Assembly: GCA_009774145.1 (NCBI GenBank) | Contig: VSND01000025.1 | Span: forward strand, 1 to 56,605 | Source: Lachnospiraceae bacterium | GTDB taxonomy: Bacteria > Bacillota > Clostridia > Lachnospirales > Lachnospiraceae | Reading direction: 5' to 3' | DNA: 56,605 bases | Shown here: positions 1-7,575 of the stretch, piece by piece | How positions within the stretch are numbered: position 1 is the first letter of the stretch | How the letters are laid out: every line of letters starts with the position of its first letter | Translations under genes and position numbers: made by a program | The notes under the pieces: generated by a model | Told to the model about the DNA's origin: nothing | Databases searched by the model: none | Seen by the model: the letters and a program-made list of their open reading frames with translations, nothing else

Positions 1-64
1 CAAACCCCGGAAACCGCAGCTTCGGATACTTTTCGAGACCGTTACTTGAGGATACATTTGCCAT
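1..64 (-). CDS. hsdS: Type I restriction-modification specificity subunit HsdS, N-terminal 21 codons only
   Basis: Only the start of the gene is in the window. It begins with ATG and reads MANVSSSNGLEKYPKLRFPGF. The YPKLRFPGF stretch is the usual opening of HsdS proteins, just before the first target-recognition domain. HsdS would set the DNA sequence recognised by the HsdM/HsdR complex. It starts 2 bp after the hsdM stop codon, so it is the last gene of the same operon (hsdR-hsdM-hsdS). The recognition domains, and therefore the specificity, lie outside the window. Confidence 0.8.
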   Translation of the reverse strand, partial: MANVSSSNGLEKYPKLRFPGF

Positions 65-66
65 AG

Positions 67-1635
67 TTATCTTCCCTCCACATCAAAGGGAAAATCAAGT
101 CCCAGCTCGTCAAAATAAGGTTTCAGCTGGGCATCAATATCTTTGATTTCACCCTGTAATTTTCGTATTTCCGCAGCCACTTCATTCAGATCAATTTCTT
201 CTTCCGGTTCAAAAGTATCCACATATCGGGGAATATTGAGATTGAATCCATTTTCCTCAATTTCCTGCATAGTAGCAACATGAGCAAACTTATCTATATC
301 AATGCGAGCCTCATATGCAGACGCAATCTTATCAATATCGCATTCACGAAGGATATTCTGATTTTTACCCGCTTCAAATTCCTTTGATGCGTCAATAAAG
401 AAAATATTATCAGAATTTCCGTTTCTCTCTCTTTTCAGGACAAGGACACAAACGGGAATCCCTGTTCCGAAAAATAAGTTAGCCGGAAGGCCGATAACAG
501 CATCCAAAACATTCATTTTCTGGATAAGATACTTACGAATCACTTCCTCCGCAGCACCCCGGAACAAAACACCATGGGGCAGTAAGACAACTGCACGGCC
601 ATCCTCGTCCATATGGTAAACCATATGCTGTACAAAAGCAAAATCCGCTTTGCTTTTGGGAGCCAGCTTGCCATACTCGTTGAATCGCTCGTCCTCCAGA
701 AATTTTGAATCCGCAGACCAATTTGCCGAGTATGGAGGATTAGCCACCTGCACACGGAATTTCTTTTCTCCAAAATAATCATGTTCCAGTGTGTTTCCGT
801 TATAAATATTGAAATTACGGTATGGGATACCACGCAGAATCATGTTCATACGAGCCAGGTTATATGTTGTTGATGTTAGCTCCTGTCCATAATAATTCCT
901 TACATTCGCGTAATTCTTCAAACGAAGGAGAAGCGAACCGGATCCACAGGTTGGATCGGCGGCATCTTTTACATCTGTAAGTCCCAGGCAGGCTAACCGG
1001 CATAGCAGTTCTGCAGGGCCGGAAGGAGTATAAAATTCCCCTGCCTTCTTTCCGGCAGTCGCCGCAAACTGGCCAATCAGATACTCATACGCATTTCCAA
1101 GTATATCAATCTTCGTATCTTCCACATTAAAATTGATTTCATCCAGAGCTGCGATAATTTTAGCCATAACCGCACTTCTGTCCTTTACCGTATGCCCCAA
1201 TCTGGTAGAATCAAGCTGCATATCAGAAAACAGTCCTTCAAAATCTTCCTGTGATTCGTTCCCTATGGTAGATTCCATCAACGCGTTAATCGCTTTTTGC
1301 AAAAATTCAATATCAAAAGAACGGTTTTCAACCATTTTGACCATTTGGCCGAAAAGATACTGCGGTTCAATTATATAGCCAAGGTCGCGCAATGCTTCTT
1401 CTACAACAGCTTCCTGATATTCTTCATCCGCCCATGCGTCCGTATAGGTAATTCCATCATCCTTCAAAAGATTTTCCATGTACTTTTCTGTCCTGTTCGA
1501 CAGATAATAATAGAAAATCATGCCAAGAATATAGTTTTTAAATTCATAAGCTTCCATGTTTCCTCTGAGAGCATTTGCCATGGCCCAAAGTTTTGTGCAA
1601 AGCTCTTTCTGGTGGTTTTGAATTGAGTTATCCAT
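67..1635 (-). CDS. hsdM: Type I restriction-modification system methyltransferase subunit HsdM
   Basis: N6-adenine DNA methyltransferase of a type I system: with HsdS it methylates the host recognition site, and with HsdR it forms the restricting complex. The 522-residue length is usual for HsdM. Visible motifs are the SAM-binding motif I DPTCGSGSLLLRL (about residue 227) and the catalytic NPPY motif IV (about residue 300), preceded by the helical HsdM N-terminal domain and followed by a C-terminal helical tail that contacts HsdS. It sits 14 bp downstream of hsdR and 2 bp upstream of hsdS, which indicates a single transcript. No damage is seen. Confidence 0.95.
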   Translation of the reverse strand: MDNSIQNHQKELCTKLWAMANALRGNMEAYEFKNYILGMIFYYYLSNRTEKYMENLLKDDGITYTDAWADEEYQEAVVEEALRDLGYIIEPQYLFGQMVKMVENRSFDIEFLQKAINALMESTIGNESQEDFEGLFSDMQLDSTRLGHTVKDRSAVMAKIIAALDEINFNVEDTKIDILGNAYEYLIGQFAATAGKKAGEFYTPSGPAELLCRLACLGLTDVKDAADPTCGSGSLLLRLKNYANVRNYYGQELTSTTYNLARMNMILRGIPYRNFNIYNGNTLEHDYFGEKKFRVQVANPPYSANWSADSKFLEDERFNEYGKLAPKSKADFAFVQHMVYHMDEDGRAVVLLPHGVLFRGAAEEVIRKYLIQKMNVLDAVIGLPANLFFGTGIPVCVLVLKRERNGNSDNIFFIDASKEFEAGKNQNILRECDIDKIASAYEARIDIDKFAHVATMQEIEENGFNLNIPRYVDTFEPEEEIDLNEVAAEIRKLQGEIKDIDAQLKPYFDELGLDFPFDVEGR

Positions 1636-1649
1636 TTTTATCTGTCTCC

Positions 1650-4415
1650 TTATTCATATTTTTCAGAATGTTTTCTAATGAAATCAGTAATGCGGTTTAC
1701 AAGCGATCTTTTTTTCAGCAGCGGCATAGGTTTCTCTATGCGGTCGCGGATATTGCCGACATCCAGCGTACCAGAAAATTCATACTCAGAGATTATATCC
1801 GTAAGCATTTTGGAATCAATATCTTCCGTTTCGGCAAAAGCAGCAATTTCTTTCCTCTTTTCTTCATTCTCAAAATCATTATAAGCCGCATCAATTTCAT
1901 CCGCACTGTTCAAAGCAACAACAACATCATCCAGGAAAGCCTGCAAAATTTCCACCTTGCGGAGAAGCTGGGGATTGTCCGTTCTCGAAAGTTCTTCTTT
2001 GATCTGCCTAATATCATAATCTTTCTGTTCGGCATCATCAAAATGAATATTGCGGATCAAGTTCATGATATAAGCAACGTTAATCCGGTCACTTTCCATT
2101 AGCTCGATACAAAAATCGACGTCATTTAATACGGATACCACAGTACGGTCGTTCGTAATCCTTGCATGGAGTGCCTTGTATTTACTTTTATAATCCTCAT
2201 GTTCCTGCTCTGTCATAAGCAGCTGATCTTTGTCAAAACTAAATTCAACAAAGGTTTTCAGAGATTGCAGATACTTTGTCAGTTCCCGGAAGGTCAGAAC
2301 AAAAGTACGCTGATCATTTTCATCCTGCATGGTATCAATGGCTTCTGGAGTAGGTGCGATCTCCCGGAGTTTAATCACCATCTCATTGAATTTTTCAACA
2401 AAATACTCATAAGAAGGAACCAGAGCGGCTTCTGGATGCCCCATTGAAAATAGTGTGAGAGCGTCATCCGTCTGCTTTTTCAAATTACGGTAACAGATAA
2501 TAATACCAAATGGCTTTGTTTCCTTTTCCACTCTGTTAGTACGGGAATAAGCCTGAAGCAGATCATGATACTTCAAATCCTTATCTACATAAAGAACCTG
2601 GAGTGGCTTGCTGTCAAATCCGGTTAGGAACATATTTACAACAATCAGAATGTCCAGCGGTTTTGTTTTCTTCCCTTTTACCCTGTCTGATATATCTTTA
2701 TGGTAAGCAGAAAAGGTATCCGTAGAGAAATTAGTATTGTACATGCCATTGTAGTCATCAATGATACGCTCCAGCGCATCACGGCTGTGTTCATCTTTGC
2801 CTTCGGATTCTTCGTTTTGTCCAAAAGAAAAAATACCCGCAATGTTCAGGTCATGTTTAATCTGTTTAAATATATCATAATATTTTATCAGAGCTTCTAT
2901 GGAAGAAACCGCAAAAATAGCTGTGTATTGTCCGTTTCGTGTTTTTGATTTATGGTTCTGGACAATATGGTTTGCAATCAATGACATCCGTTCTTCCGAA
3001 AGATATAATTCACCCACATCAATCGCATCCGCTGTAGTGGGATCATCCCAGTCAAAGTCCCCTTTCAGCGTGTTGATATACTCCACATGAAATCCCAGGA
3101 CATTATTATCAAAAATCGCATCTTTAATCAAATAATTATGCAGGCATTCTCCGAAAAGCATTTCCGTTGTCTGCGTAATCTTTCCTTCGACTTTCCCATT
3201 TTCCGGGAAACGCGGAGTGCCGGTAAAACCAAAAAACTGTGCTTTTTGAAAGTGCCGGACAATATCTTTGTGCATATCCCCAAACTGACTGCGGTGACAT
3301 TCATCAACGATGAATACAACTTTTTCATCCTTATATGCATCCATAATCCTTGCATATTGCGGACGCTTAACAGCGTTGGCCATCTTCTGTATCGTTGTGA
3401 CGATCAACTGTTTATTTTTATCCTGCATTTGCTTGACAAGTATGTTTGTCCTGTCAGTGGCATCAACGGATCCGGATTCAAATTTATTAAATTCCTCTGT
3501 TGTCTGGGAATCCAGATCTTTACGGTCAACCAGAAATATAACCTTCTTGATATTTGGATTTGCAGCAAGTATTTGTGCCGTCTTAAAGGAAGTCAATGTT
3601 TTTCCTGCACCGGTAGTATGCCAGATATAGGCGTTTCGGTTTGTCAAAGTAGCCTGACGCACAAGAGCTTCAACTGCATATACCTGATATGGCCGCATTA
3701 CCATCAAGTTCTTATCGGTATCATTCAATATCATATAGCGTGTAAACATCTTGATGATATGATCCCGCGCAAGAAAATTAAGGGAAAAATCTTTCAAATT
3801 CGTGATTCGGACATTATCAAAATCAGTCCAGAAAAAAGCAAGGCTATGCATCCATTCCTTATCAGAATTTGCAAAGTATTTTGTATCAACTCCGTTGGAA
3901 ACAACAAAAAGTTGTATGTAGTGGTACAAACCGGTAAATGAATGCTTTTTGTATCTTCCCATAATTTGATTTACGGCTTCCCGAATATCAATTCCCCTGC
4001 GTTTTAATTCTACATGAATCAGCGGAAGACCGTTTACTAAAATCGTAACATCATAGCGATTTACATATTTTCCAACTACTGTTGTCTGGTGCGTTACCTG
4101 AAAAATATTTTTGGTATGGTCGGCATCATAAAAGGACAAATAAACCTTTGTACCATCCTCACGCTCCAAAACAAACTTATCCCTTAAAATTTTTGCACTC
4201 TGAAAAACGGATTTTCCAAGCATATGATTAAAAATCCGCTCCCATTCCTTTTCTGTCAACGAAGTATCCAGCTTTGATTCATTGAATTTTTCAAACTGTG
4301 CTTTAAAATTTTCAACAAGGGCATCATAGTCAGGTATCTGAACCGATTCATACCCTTGTTTATTCAGCTGCTCAATAAATTGCAGCTCTAATTCTGCTTC
4401 GCTCTGGTACGCCAT
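1650..4415 (-). CDS. hsdR: Type I restriction-modification system restriction/translocase subunit HsdR
   Basis: Motor and nuclease subunit of a type I restriction enzyme. An N-terminal nuclease region (about residues 1-230, with an ELKRRGID segment typical of the endonuclease core) is followed by a superfamily 2 helicase core. The core has Walker A HTTGAGKT (about residue 265), DECHRSQFG box (about 368), FGFTGTP motif III and a VNMFLTGFD/YSRTNR motif V-VI region, then a C-terminal helical domain. The 921-residue length fits HsdR. It is first in the operon. No convincing sigma-A promoter was identified upstream; the gap to the next gene is 75 bp. Confidence 0.95.
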   Translation of the reverse strand: MAYQSEAELELQFIEQLNKQGYESVQIPDYDALVENFKAQFEKFNESKLDTSLTEKEWERIFNHMLGKSVFQSAKILRDKFVLEREDGTKVYLSFYDADHTKNIFQVTHQTTVVGKYVNRYDVTILVNGLPLIHVELKRRGIDIREAVNQIMGRYKKHSFTGLYHYIQLFVVSNGVDTKYFANSDKEWMHSLAFFWTDFDNVRITNLKDFSLNFLARDHIIKMFTRYMILNDTDKNLMVMRPYQVYAVEALVRQATLTNRNAYIWHTTGAGKTLTSFKTAQILAANPNIKKVIFLVDRKDLDSQTTEEFNKFESGSVDATDRTNILVKQMQDKNKQLIVTTIQKMANAVKRPQYARIMDAYKDEKVVFIVDECHRSQFGDMHKDIVRHFQKAQFFGFTGTPRFPENGKVEGKITQTTEMLFGECLHNYLIKDAIFDNNVLGFHVEYINTLKGDFDWDDPTTADAIDVGELYLSEERMSLIANHIVQNHKSKTRNGQYTAIFAVSSIEALIKYYDIFKQIKHDLNIAGIFSFGQNEESEGKDEHSRDALERIIDDYNGMYNTNFSTDTFSAYHKDISDRVKGKKTKPLDILIVVNMFLTGFDSKPLQVLYVDKDLKYHDLLQAYSRTNRVEKETKPFGIIICYRNLKKQTDDALTLFSMGHPEAALVPSYEYFVEKFNEMVIKLREIAPTPEAIDTMQDENDQRTFVLTFRELTKYLQSLKTFVEFSFDKDQLLMTEQEHEDYKSKYKALHARITNDRTVVSVLNDVDFCIELMESDRINVAYIMNLIRNIHFDDAEQKDYDIRQIKEELSRTDNPQLLRKVEILQAFLDDVVVALNSADEIDAAYNDFENEEKRKEIAAFAETEDIDSKMLTDIISEYEFSGTLDVGNIRDRIEKPMPLLKKRSLVNRITDFIRKHSEKYE

Positions 4416-4490
4416 ATCTTCATCTCCATTACTTGAGGATTATTTGGGGCTGCACGAATAATTACTGATTTTCGGCTTGCGTTTTAAAAT

Positions 4491-4703
4491 TTATTGTCTG
4501 CCGTCCTTCACGGCTTCGCAAATATCACCAATGTCACAGTTTAAGTAGTCGCAGATACGCAGAAGGACGGAAAGAGCTACTTCCTCCCCTTTTGTAAGTT
4601 TGCTCACCGTACTCGGAGACAGCCCGATCTCCAGCCGTAAAGCTGATTTCGGAATGTCCCTCTCAATTAACAGCACCCATAATTTTTTATAGCTTATCTT
4701 CAT
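4491..4703 (-). CDS. Small XRE/Cro-type helix-turn-helix regulator
   Basis: A 70-residue protein consisting essentially of one helix-turn-helix DNA-binding domain: an IPKSALRLEIGLSPSTVSKL recognition region followed by a hydrophobic RICDYLNCDIGDICE helix, the pattern of small Cro/C1 (YozG/HTH_26-like) regulators. The ATG at 4703 is preferred; a TTG one codon earlier is possible, and the upstream GCGGGG is a weak ribosome site. It lies just upstream of the restriction operon in the same direction and could regulate it, but that is inference from position. It resembles the regulators at 6302 and 56072 in size and in its CxxxDIxDIC-type tail. Confidence 0.75.
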   Translation of the reverse strand: MKISYKKLWVLLIERDIPKSALRLEIGLSPSTVSKLTKGEEVALSVLLRICDYLNCDIGDICEAVKDGRQ

Positions 4704-4874
4704 CAAATCATACCCCGCTCATTCAATGATAGTGAGAGTTATTCTATTATACCCGATAAATTCCGCGAGTTCAAGATTTGTGTACGATTATCCGTAAAAT
4801 AATCCGCATTCTCGAAACATTTGGGGCAGCGTTAGTTCCATTTGATTCAATTTCGGTATAACAGCGGCAAGCAA

Positions 4875-5085
4875 TGGATTAGAATATCCTTTACGGATAT
4901 TCCAATCCACCACTTGCCCGCCTGCGGCGTTCTCGTTTTGCTTGTTGGGGACACCCCAAGCCCCGGCAAAATGCGCTGCCGCTTTTTTGCGAACACACCT
5001 TGCGGTGTGGCTTTTCACACAGGCAGGGCCCGTGTGTACTCCCTCCGGTCGCCCCTGCCGCACTCCGCGCGGCAGATTCAGTCCT
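4875..5085. other. GC-rich cluster of hairpins between genes, probably mobile-element debris (oriT-like)
   Basis: This stretch is much more GC-rich than the genes beside it and contains a series of inverted repeats. They are a 15-bp stem with one mismatch at 4875-4909 (inner arms GAATATCC/GGATATTC, loop TTTAC), CACACC-TTGC-GGTGTG near 5000, and CTGCCGC/GCGGCAG with a 7-nt loop near 5056-5076. A 91-codon open frame crosses it on the minus strand (4788-5063), but it has no ribosome site and a composition typical of hairpin DNA, so no protein is called. Similar GC-rich hairpin patches flank mobilization genes in gut Firmicutes, so an old oriT or element end is the best guess. The rest of 4704-5077 shows nothing else. 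Confidence 0.35.
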
Positions 5086-5794
5086 GATACCGTTCAGGAC
5101 AATAAAAAATCAGCAGGTCTATCTCTCTTAAATCACCTTCATCCATATCGCGGCTGTCACAGGAAATATAATAATTTCCAAAAGTAAAAGCCGTGATCTT
5201 TTCTTCAAAAAGCCGTATTTCCCCAGTGCTGAAGTCAATCACTCCCATACAGAAAGGCACGTCCGACCAGCAATGTTCCATCATCTGATTCAGGCAGTCC
5301 GAACACAGGTGGGAAGCTGTTTTTTCCATATCCAGTGCTTTATTTTTATCGAAAGACAAGTGCCCATGGGCGTACCCTCTGTTTGTATCTGCCGTCACGG
5401 AAAGGAAGAATCCGCCTTCTCCGGTATTGGTGATATGAGTAGACGAGCCTTGTTCCGCTTCCTCAATCAGTTTCCCAAAATCATCATAGCGGTTGATCGT
5501 GACAGGAGCCAGGTCAAAAGAGTTCAGATTGACAATACCGAGATTTTCCTGCCCACGGTACAAAGGCAGAACGGTTCCCTTCCCTTCGCCGCAGACAATA
5601 CAGTCTTCCGGTGATGTGTCAGAAACATATTGCGGTGGGTTTTCTGTCTCTATGATTTCTGTCTGGCCCGTGCTTTCCGGCTGGTTTTCTGCGTGGCTTT
5701 CTGGCTGGCATCCGGCTGCAAGAAGCACAAAGAAAAATGCAGATACCGTCAGGCAGCTGTGCCAGCTTCTTGCGAAAAAACTCCTGTTTTTCAT
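5078..5794 (-). CDS. Predicted lipoprotein with CxxC motifs, unknown function
   Basis: A 238-residue exported lipoprotein. The N-terminus has positive residues, a hydrophobic core and the lipobox LLAAGC (Cys 29), so it should be anchored to the outer face of the membrane. A low-complexity Glu/Thr/Pro linker follows, then a domain with CIVCGEG and HLCSDCLNQ cysteine pairs that could bind metal or form disulfides. No family was recognised. The start at 5794 is chosen because AGGAGG lies 8 nt upstream and because it gives an intact signal sequence; an upstream in-frame ATG at 5863 does not. It is divergent from the XRE gene at 5937 and shares an intergenic operator with it. Confidence 0.75.
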   Translation of the reverse strand: MKNRSFFARSWHSCLTVSAFFFVLLAAGCQPESHAENQPESTGQTEIIETENPPQYVSDTSPEDCIVCGEGKGTVLPLYRGQENLGIVNLNSFDLAPVTINRYDDFGKLIEEAEQGSSTHITNTGEGGFFLSVTADTNRGYAHGHLSFDKNKALDMEKTASHLCSDCLNQMMEHCWSDVPFCMGVIDFSTGEIRLFEEKITAFTFGNYYISCDSRDMDEGDLREIDLLIFYCPERYQD

Positions 5795-5838
5795 CAGATC
5801 ATCCTCCTGTCGTGTCAAATCGTTCATATTTAATATTA

Positions 5839-5857
5839 TATCCAGTATAACTGGATA
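5839..5857. promoter_or_regulatory. Perfect 8-bp inverted repeat, likely operator between divergent genes
   Basis: TATCCAGT-ATA-ACTGGATA is a perfect inverted repeat. A related half-site (GTCCAGATA) lies about 22 bp to its right, before the XRE gene. Its place between a lipoprotein gene and a divergent Cro/C1-type regulator is the usual position of an autoregulatory operator. The binding protein is inferred, not shown. Confidence 0.55.
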
Positions 5858-5936
5858 ACTCAATCAAAATATACAGTTTGTCCAGATATAAATACCATAG
5901 GTGTAGGGTACAATTATACAAAAGGGGCGGCATGTT

Positions 5937-6245
5937 ATGTTTGAGGACTTATTTTACGACAGACTGATAAAATTGAGAGAGCGGAAGGGAGTGTCCGCAA
6001 GAGAAATGAGCCTTGCCATCGGGCAAAGCCCCGGATATATCAACGGGCTTGAAAACCGGAACGGCTTTCCGTCCATGCAGGTATTTTTCTATATCTGTGA
6101 ATACCTGGATGTCACGCCGTCGGAATTTTTTGACGACGGCAACAGCCATCCGTCAGAATACCGCGAGATGCAGAAAGACATGGAGGCGCTGGACGAAAAA
6201 AGCCGCCAGAATGTACTGGCGATCATCAAAGGGCTGAAACGCTGA
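5937..6245 (+). CDS. XRE-family transcriptional regulator
   Basis: A 102-residue DNA-binding protein. Residues 8-62 form a Cro/C1 helix-turn-helix (LRERKGVSAREMSLAIGQSPGYINGLENR) followed by FYICEYLDVTPSEFFD, a very typical XRE end-of-domain pattern. The C-terminal 35 residues are charged and helical and probably dimerise. The ribosome site (GGGGCGG) is moderate. It is divergent from the lipoprotein gene and probably represses it and itself through the inverted repeat at 5839-5857. A bidirectional terminator follows the gene. Confidence 0.85.
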   Translation: MFEDLFYDRLIKLRERKGVSAREMSLAIGQSPGYINGLENRNGFPSMQVFFYICEYLDVTPSEFFDDGNSHPSEYREMQKDMEALDEKSRQNVLAIIKGLKR

Positions 6246-6268
6246 GCGGCGGCAGACAGAGAGAAAAA

Positions 6269-6294
6269 GACACGGGCGTATCAATTCCCGTGTC
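6269..6294. terminator. Bidirectional intrinsic terminator
   Basis: Perfect 8-bp stem GACACGGG/CCCGTGTC with a 10-nt loop lies between two convergent genes. T-rich tracts follow it on both strands (CTCTTTATT on plus, TTTTTCTC on minus). Confidence 0.8.
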
Positions 6295-6301
6295 CTCTTT
6301 A

Positions 6302-6517
6302 TTACCTTTCACATATTTCCAGCAGATCCGCAATATCGCAGTCAAAATAATCGCACAGCCTGATGATCAGGTTCGCATCCACACGTTGAAATTCGTCCCT
6401 GCAATATCGGTTAAAATTCCCTCTCTGAAGGTCTAAATCTTTGCAGATTTTTGTCTTGCTTATTTTCTTTTCCTGCAGCAATTCCATGATCCTGATGTGT
6501 AAATATTTCATTTCCAT
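6302..6517 (-). CDS. Small XRE/Cro-type helix-turn-helix regulator
   Basis: A 71-residue protein with a single helix-turn-helix: KISKTKICKDLDLQRGNFNR followed by LIIRLCDYFDCDIADLLEIC, the compact Cro/C1 form seen also at 4491 and 56072. AGGAG/AGGT precedes the ATG; a second ATG two codons later is an alternative start. It is divergent from the small-gene pair beginning at 6646, with an inverted repeat in between, and may regulate that pair. Target and function are inferred from position only. Confidence 0.75.
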   Translation of the reverse strand: MEMKYLHIRIMELLQEKKISKTKICKDLDLQRGNFNRYCRDEFQRVDANLIIRLCDYFDCDIADLLEICER

Positions 6518-6589
6518 ACCTCTCCTGTCAAAATTATTATAGACATATATTTTAAAAATAAATACTTACGGTATAGACAGGAAAAGAAT

Positions 6590-6615
6590 ATATACTATAT
6601 AATTAAACAGTATAT
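6590..6615. promoter_or_regulatory. Inverted repeat in divergent promoter region, possible operator
   Basis: ATATACT and AGTATAT form a perfect 7-bp inverted repeat with a 12-nt AT-rich spacer. It lies between the minus-strand XRE gene and the plus-strand pair at 6646-7130. The surroundings are AT-rich, so a chance repeat is possible. Confidence 0.3.
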
Positions 6616-6645
6616 AAATATGCACACCAGACAAGGAGAAACTCT

Positions 6646-6903
6646 ATGCAGGCATATGAGATAACGCATATAATAGATAACGAAGAGTGGGAAAGCAGGC
6701 TGACAGAACTGGCCCATAGATGCAGTAAGCTGAACGGCTGGACGGAAAAAGATCTGTTACAGTTTGCGGTAACTTCCATGCCGATGTACCGGGTGTGGCT
6801 GATGCACCTGGAAGATACCGTGACCGATATGGAACAGGAAGGAAAGCGTAAAGGCTTTTTGGAAAAACTGCTCAAACAAAAAGAAGGGAATACATCTGTA
6901 TGA
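6646..6903 (+). CDS. Small soluble protein, unknown function
   Basis: An 85-residue protein with a good ribosome site (AAGGAG 8-9 nt before ATG). It is mostly helical and charged, with a lysine-rich C-terminus (EGKRKGFLEKLLKQKEG). No domain is recognised. Its stop overlaps the start of the next gene (ATGA), so the two are translationally coupled and probably work together. It may be controlled by the divergent regulator at 6302. Confidence 0.6.
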   Translation: MQAYEITHIIDNEEWESRLTELAHRCSKLNGWTEKDLLQFAVTSMPMYRVWLMHLEDTVTDMEQEGKRKGFLEKLLKQKEGNTSV

Positions 6904-7130
6904 AGTGGATTTTTGATTTATTTGCCGCCGGTTCGGCTGTACTGATTTTTGCATATATCATTGTATGGGACATTGCCAGAATTGTATATTTCATCAAGTG
7001 TGCCGGCGTAAAAAAATGTTCAGACAAAAAGTGCTTTGCAAAAGATACCTGCCGAAAATATGCGCCTGTGTGGACAAAAGAAGATATAGAGGAATTGTAT
7101 AGGCTGATAGACGGCCTGGACGAATTATAA
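6900..7130 (+). CDS. Small single-pass membrane protein with Cys-rich segment, unknown function
   Basis: A 76-residue protein with one predicted membrane helix (about residues 8-32) followed by a cytoplasmic-looking segment with three cysteines (KKCSDKKCFAKDTCRKY) and an acidic C-terminus. Expressed by ATGA coupling from the gene before it. The pair (soluble partner plus small membrane protein) has no recognised function. A hairpin terminator follows. Confidence 0.55.
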   Translation: MKWIFDLFAAGSAVLIFAYIIVWDIARIVYFIKCAGVKKCSDKKCFAKDTCRKYAPVWTKEDIEELYRLIDGLDEL

Positions 7131-7133
7131 TAA

Positions 7134-7170
7134 AGTGTGGATACCAGACAGGCTGTCGGATACCCACACT
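7134..7170. terminator. Hairpin between convergent genes, probable terminator
   Basis: AGTGTGG/CCACACT arms enclose an inner GACAG-G-CTGTC hairpin. It sits between the stops of two convergent genes. The T-run after it is weak on the plus strand and mixed with A on the minus strand, so termination strength is uncertain. Confidence 0.55.
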
Positions 7171-7185
7171 GAAAAATCCGAATTT

Positions 7186-7575
7186 TTATTTGTCGGCAGA
7201 TTCCTTCTCTATGGCTTTCCAGTAATCGTCCAGCGTGATAACATCCGGACGGTTTTCACGCCACCGCCTGATATGGCTGACAGACCTGCACAGCCTGTCA
7301 AACTGTTCCGGCGTCAGTGTCTGGAGTTCGCGGAAGAGACGGTTCATCCGCAATGCGTCTTCTGCATTATCTTCATACATCGTAATATCCGGAGAGATAT
7401 TCAGCAGGAAAAAATATCCCGCTGTTTCTGTCATAGACGGATCTGCATTACCATTTTCAAGTTCTGTCACTTTATCAACAGGGATTCCCATTTTGTCGGC
7501 CAGTTCCTGCTGTGTCCAGTTCTTTTCTTCCCTTGCCTGCCGGACGATCAGGCCAAGCATTTTACCTTTTTTCAT
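7186..7575 (-). CDS. XRE-family regulator with C-terminal extension
   Basis: A 129-residue protein. Residues 5-60 are a Cro/C1 helix-turn-helix (LIVRQAREEKNWTQQELADK, then VDKVTELENGNADPSMTETA). A C-terminal region (LTPEQFDRLCRSVSHIRRWR and an acidic tail) is unlike other regulators here. The start at 7575 is chosen because a GGGGG ribosome site lies just upstream and because it overlaps the end of the upstream gene by only 14 bp. The overlap makes it the second gene of a two-gene operon with the 405-residue protein, suggesting a protein-antidote or effector-regulator pair, though this is inference. Confidence 0.75.
   Translation of the reverse strand: MKKGKMLGLIVRQAREEKNWTQQELADKMGIPVDKVTELENGNADPSMTETAGYFFLLNISPDITMYEDNAEDALRMNRLFRELQTLTPEQFDRLCRSVSHIRRWRENRPDVITLDDYWKAIEKESADK

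Noticed and set aside
4788..5063. 91-codon open frame on the minus strand (starts MRQGRPEGVHTGPACVKSHT)
   Set aside because: No ribosome site; composition follows the GC-rich hairpins of the DNA; treated as non-coding mobile-element debris.
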